From assembly GCF_947488185.1 (NCBI RefSeq), contig NZ_CANKYM010000001.1:496001-560000 (forward strand): DNA of 64,000 nucleotides. Reading direction: 5' to 3'. The notes under the pieces were generated by a model, which had not been told where the DNA came from, made no database searches, and worked only from the letters and a program-made list of their open reading frames with translations. A program made the position numbers and the translations under genes. The DNA comes from an uncultured Roseobacter sp. GTDB lineage: Bacteria > Pseudomonadota > Alphaproteobacteria > Rhodobacterales > Rhodobacteraceae. Numbering within the stretch: the first letter of the stretch is position 1; every line of letters begins with the position of its first letter. This document shows, one piece after another, positions 63,756-64,000 of the stretch.

Positions 63756-64000
63756 TCACGTAACCTGAAGCCCTGCGCCGCAGCTTCACCAGACTGGCCA
63801 TTCGCTGCGATTGCAAAGTCAAGACGAATGCGAACTCGCAGATCGCAGGCTATGCAGACCTTAGCGGGAAGTCCGGACATGGCCGATATCGACGCAATTC
63901 GTCCTTTCAACATCAAGTCGTGCGACTTCGACATCTTGGCGCGCCTGCGGCTTGCCTGTCGTGGAAATTGACAGAGCCCTGAAGCGACCGGACCGATTTG
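63756..64000. other. Window end, no supported gene
   Basis: 245 bases after the HxlR-like gene. A 60-codon minus-strand frame (63752-63934) has no good ribosome site or recognisable motif. The sequence may belong to a feature beyond the window. Confidence 0.4.

Noticed and set aside
63752..63934. 60-codon minus-strand ORF at the window end, considered as a transposase remnant
   Set aside because: No motif of any transposase family could be recognised, and no inverted repeats are visible.

Overview
This window looks like chromosome from a Roseobacter-type alphaproteobacterium (Rhodobacterales). That is an inference from the GC-rich codon use, the tightly overlapping operons (many ATGA or GTGA junctions) and the gene set: ABC nitrate uptake with assimilatory reductases, a form I aerobic CO dehydrogenase cluster, ergothioneine genes, YnjB-type and Opp-type ABC systems, and many small metabolic operons each with its own regulator. 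I see no rRNA, tRNA, CRISPR array, insertion sequence or phage gene. The last ~8 kb is looser and more AT-rich between genes and looks accessory.

Layout. (1) 47-11128, plus strand: nitrate assimilation operon nrtA, nrtB, fused nrtCD, nirB, nirD, nasA, cysG (uptake, both reduction steps and siroheme supply). (2) 11560-13787, plus: egtB-egtD, ergothioneine. (3) 13824-15806: divergent LysR regulator and aldo/keto reductase with paired palindromes between them. (4) 15894-20906, minus: methyltransferase, flavin monooxygenase, DUF1127 protein, MauG-like dihaem protein and an unknown secreted protein, divergent from an AraC/GlxA regulator (21023-22060). (5) 22096-23262, minus: MFS transporter. (6) 23408-29953, plus: thiolase, DUF35 protein, acyl-CoA synthetase, aldehyde dehydrogenase, GntR/HutC regulator, nucleoside hydrolase. 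(7) 29946-40205, minus: YnjB-type binding protein, two permeases, ATPase, nucleoside phosphorylase, TIM-barrel epimerase, DhaL, DhaK, LacD-type aldolase, SDR, fucose-isomerase-like protein. (8) 40987-50122, minus: cox cluster coxC-M-S-L-D-E-F, mocA-like, a 33-codon ORF, coxG. (9) 50459-55978, plus: oppABCDF. (10) 56136-64000: solo H-NOX, LysE exporter, an Old-Yellow-Enzyme-type demethylase-like flavoprotein, an alpha/beta hydrolase, CGNR and GlxA-type regulators, a VOC protein and a tandem HxlR-like regulator.

The most interesting unit is blocks 6 and 7 together. Both operon promoters carry the same palindrome, TTGTA-NN-TACAA (23341-23352 and 40371-40382), of the kind bound by HutC-type GntR regulators, and block 6 encodes such a regulator. 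I read them as one regulon for uptake and breakdown of a nucleoside-like or other N-glycosidic compound: glycosidic cleavage by a hydrolase and/or phosphorylase, sugar isomerisation or epimerisation, phosphorylation by a DhaK/DhaL kinase, aldol cleavage by a LacD-type enzyme, and disposal of the aldehyde through aldehyde dehydrogenase, CoA ligase and thiolase. The substrate is not known to me and I recognise no described pathway with this exact gene set.

A second strong signal is a pair of perfect 14-bp direct repeats spaced 21 bp apart between coxC (MHYT-LytTR regulator) and coxM. This is the geometry expected of a LytTR binding site, so it may be the CoxC operator of the CO dehydrogenase operon.
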